Below, piece by piece: positions 4,887 through 5,960 of a DNA stretch of 5,960 bases. Numbering within the stretch: position 1 is the first letter of the stretch; the number at the start of each line of letters is the position of its first letter. The position numbers and the translations under genes were made by a program. Below the pieces are notes generated by a model, which saw only the letters and a list, made by a program, of their open reading frames with translations, was not told the DNA's origin and made no database searches. The stretch is from an uncultured Oscillospiraceae bacterium (lineage in GTDB: Bacteria; Bacillota; Clostridia; Oscillospirales; Acutalibacteraceae): the NCBI GenBank assembly GCA_958354085.1, contig CATWUX010000136.1:1-5960 (forward strand), in the 5' to 3' direction.

Positions 4887-5096
4887 TTAATCAAAATAGA
4901 ATATCTCTTCAAATTTTTTATCCAATGCAATACACAGGATAAGCGCCAGCTTTGCCGTGGGGCTAAACTGCCCCGTTTCAATAGAACTGATTGTATTACG
5001 AGATACACCGACCATATCTGCCAGTTGTTGCTGTGACAATCCTTTTTCGCTGCGGGCGTCTCTCAGATTGTTCTTTAAGATTAGTTTATCGCCCAT
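4887..5096 (-). CDS. XRE/Cro family helix-turn-helix repressor
   Basis: A 69-residue protein that is essentially one HTH_3 domain: LRDARSEKGLSQQQLADMVG then VSRNTISSIETGQFSPTAKLAL. The second and third (recognition) helices span about residues 21-40, and the family's short tail FEEIFYFD ends it. Such small Cro-like regulators bind palindromic operators as dimers. The start lies 2 bases after the stop of the membrane-protein gene (TAA-GT-ATG), with a GGTGG-like weak ribosome site just upstream. It is therefore probably made by translational coupling from the same mRNA. Pairing with a DUF6442 membrane protein recurs in Firmicutes (family knowledge). Its likely target is the shared promoter at 5474-5502, where repeated TGCCAAGTT motifs lie, giving autoregulation (inference). 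Its stop codon is followed in frame by the TnpV remnant, an odd join. Confidence 0.92.
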   Translation of the reverse strand: MGDKLILKNNLRDARSEKGLSQQQLADMVGVSRNTISSIETGQFSPTAKLALILCIALDKKFEEIFYFD

Positions 5097-5098
5097 AC

Positions 5099-5428
5099 TT
5101 ACACCACCGTCTTAAAAACAAGTGCAACAGCGAATGCGACGGCAAAAACAATTCCGATAATGCCATAGACCAGTTTAGAACGGGTTTTCAAATACCTAAA
5201 CAGAACCATGTTGCTGCTTCCCTGCATAGCAAAATAGACCATCCACCCTACCAGTGAGAGTTCGGGCTTGTTCAAAACAAATTCACTGACAAGAATTAAC
5301 ACAATGCAGAGCAAAGCCCCGACAAGCATACCGACTCGTGATGCTTTGCAAAAAGCCGCCAATTCTCGTTCATCAAGTTTCCCTTTGTTTTCCCGTTGGC
5401 TCATCTTCAAAATATCTTCCTTGTTCAT
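5099..5428 (-). CDS. DUF6442-type small membrane protein
   Basis: A 109-residue protein. The N-terminus MNKEDILKMSQRENKGKLDERE is charged and matches the (M)xKEeILexSRxENK opening of the family I know as DUF6442. Three hydrophobic stretches follow at about residues 32-52, 57-76 and 86-106, so it is very likely an inner-membrane protein with three spans; there is no cleavable signal peptide. Its function is unknown. ATG 5426-5428 has GGAGG (5436-5440) 7 bases upstream. A longer in-frame start 29 codons earlier is ruled out because it would run through the promoter at 5474-5502. It is the first gene of a two-gene unit with the XRE repressor, on the strand opposite to the replication and conjugation genes, as expected of a cargo or regulatory cassette inside the element. 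Confidence 0.85.
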   Translation of the reverse strand: MNKEDILKMSQRENKGKLDERELAAFCKASRVGMLVGALLCIVLILVSEFVLNKPELSLVGWMVYFAMQGSSNMVLFRYLKTRSKLVYGIIGIVFAVAFAVALVFKTVV

Positions 5429-5448
5429 AAGAACACCTCCATAGAATT

Positions 5449-5498
5449 TGCCAAGTTTTGTTGGCATAGCTTTATTATACTCGTGCCAAGTTAACTTG
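5449..5498. promoter_or_regulatory. Operator-like repeats around the DUF6442-XRE promoter
   Basis: TGCCAAGTT occurs twice, at 5449-5457 and 5484-5492, exactly 35 bases apart. The first copy is the left arm of TGCCAA-6-TTGGCA (5449-5466), just downstream of the -10. The second merges into the 12-base palindrome CAAGTTAACTTG (5487-5498), which lies between the promoter hexamers and touches the -35. Two related dyads flanking the -10 fit binding by two XRE dimers (inference). Confidence 0.6.
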
Positions 5499-5502
5499 TC
5501 AA
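5474..5502 (-). promoter_or_regulatory. Consensus sigma-A promoter of the DUF6442-XRE unit
   Basis: On the minus strand TTGACA (5497-5502) and TATAAT (5474-5479) are exact consensus hexamers with a 17-base spacer (5480-5496). Transcription should start near 5467, leaving about 39 bases of leader before the DUF6442 ATG. A promoter this strong next to a repressor gene implies that it is normally held down. Confidence 0.93.
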
Positions 5503-5524
5503 CAGTTTTTCGCATATTTCAAAG

Positions 5525-5563
5525 ATCCCTCCCGGCAGGTACATTGCACCCGATAGGAGGGAT
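5525..5563. repeat. Inverted repeat that would mask a ribosome-site-like sequence
   Basis: ATCCCTCC (5525-5532) is the exact complement of GGAGGGAT (5556-5563), 23 bases apart, with room for a few more pairs inside (CGG with CCG). The right arm contains AGGAGG. No T run follows on either strand, so termination is unlikely. The only ATG behind it (5564) is just 3 bases away and opens a 34-codon frame that I do not accept as a gene. Confidence 0.55.
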
Positions 5564-5634
5564 ATGTGCGAGTGTGTCAGGCAGACGCAGTTGTTGAATA
5601 CTACAAACTGGAAGTTACCATTTTCACTTTTTAA

Positions 5635-5781
5635 TTCTATCATTGTGAATGTTTTGGCGAAAAGCTGAAAACCTGCACAAGAATAATAAGCAAAACATAT
5701 GCGGCAATAATGCCTCTCACAACGAAAGCAATCACTTTCCATATATCTGCGAAAGGAGGTACATTTTGCAGGAAGAAGTAA
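5635..5781 (+). pseudogene. Possible 3' end of a gene that once preceded pcfB
   Basis: A 48-codon frame, opened by a stop at 5632-5634, has no start with a ribosome site. It reads ECFGEKLKTCTRIISKTYAA, then a part rich in Thr, Lys and Ile, and stops 16 bases inside the next gene. An end that overlaps the following start in this way is typical of genes packed in ICE transfer operons. It may therefore be the tail of a truncated upstream transfer gene. I do not recognise it, and chance is a real alternative. Confidence 0.25.
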
Positions 5782-5960
5782 CAAGTAAGACCATTGCACT
5801 TGCAATTAAGACGGCAAAGCTGGACGGAAAGGTGCTGCAAGCAGCACTGCGACAGTTCATGCAGCTTTACCGCAAGAAACGGGATACGCCCCACCGTGGC
5901 AAGCAAACGTTGAAACAACTTATGCGTCACGGCACCGGCGTTTCCAATATCGAAATCACC
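5766..5960 (+). CDS. pcfB: PcfB family (DUF3801) conjugation protein, N-terminal part
   Basis: The gene runs off the right edge; 65 codons are visible. It starts with TTG at 5766, supported by AAAGGAGG (5752-5759) 6 bases upstream; no ATG is available nearby. The sequence QEEVTSKTIALAIKTAKLDG then, at residues 43-65, HRGKQTLKQL and MRHGTGVSNIEIT matches the opening of DUF3801 proteins, whose conserved core is RGKQS(V/L)KQL...G.G(V/L)SNIEI. PcfB of pCF10 belongs here; it works with the coupling ATPase PcfC (VirD4 type) and the relaxase to bring DNA to the type IV secretion channel. In related ICEs the coupling-protein gene follows directly, so one is expected beyond the edge (inference). The plus-strand direction matches the initiator gene, as in one element with the XRE cassette inserted in reverse. 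Confidence 0.85.
   Translation, partial: MQEEVTSKTIALAIKTAKLDGKVLQAALRQFMQLYRKKRDTPHRGKQTLKQLMRHGTGVSNIEIT

Noticed and set aside
5429..5515. Longer start for the DUF6442 protein
   Set aside because: The extension crosses the consensus promoter; the inner ATG has GGAGG at 7 bases and fits the family N-terminus.
5564..5668. Thirty-four-codon plus-strand ORF starting MCECVRQ
   Set aside because: AGGAGG is only 3 bases from the ATG and within a hairpin arm; no family resemblance.
5491..5805. Minus-strand frame across 5491-5805
   Set aside because: It overlaps the promoter of the DUF6442-XRE unit and the pcfB start, has no ribosome site, and lacks a recognisable domain.

Overview
The window suggests a Gram-positive, probably clostridial gut-type chromosome (Oscillospiraceae/Lachnospiraceae-like is my inference). 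Strong AGGAGG-type ribosome sites sit 6 to 10 bases before most starts. The first half is ordinary moderately GC-rich housekeeping DNA. The second half carries replication and conjugation genes of the kind found in Tn1549-like integrative and conjugative elements (ICEs) of Firmicutes.

Bases 1-3057 (host chromosome). The N-terminus of glgC (ADP-glucose pyrophosphorylase) leaves the window on the minus strand. Just behind it is a 52-codon remnant that reads as the C-terminus of the glycogen branching enzyme GlgB, cut off where the exodeoxyribonuclease III gene begins. The exonuclease and a LUD-domain (DUF162) gene form a plus-strand pair with a 3-base gap. A perfect 19-bp hairpin then ends transcription from both sides, because the next gene, an N-acylglucosamine 2-epimerase family (AGE) sugar isomerase, runs towards it on the minus strand from its own probable promoter at 3029-3057.

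Bases 3058-3344 hold no gene that I can support. They contain the likely host/element junction and three successive inverted repeats, the last a textbook rho-independent terminator only 15 bases before the next ribosome site.

Bases 3345-5960 (mobile element). A small cysteine-rich protein and a RepA_N/DUF6017-type replication initiator come first. The initiator gene carries an in-frame tandem array of 15-bp units with dyad symmetry, which resembles iterons. Next is a decayed stretch (about 4571-4886) with a frameshifted TnpV-like remnant on the minus strand. A minus-strand cassette follows, with a DUF6442-type membrane protein and an XRE repressor 2 bases apart, driven by a promoter with both consensus hexamers and repeated operator-like motifs. 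The window ends in a TTG-started DUF3801/PcfB gene, the partner of the VirD4-type coupling protein.

No relaxase, integrase or second replication gene is visible here, so the element's transfer genes must lie beyond the right edge or have been partly lost. I see no wholly new system. The most interesting points are the intragenic repeat array, the hairpin-rich leader, the regulated XRE/membrane-protein cassette with its TnpV scar, and the glgB scar.
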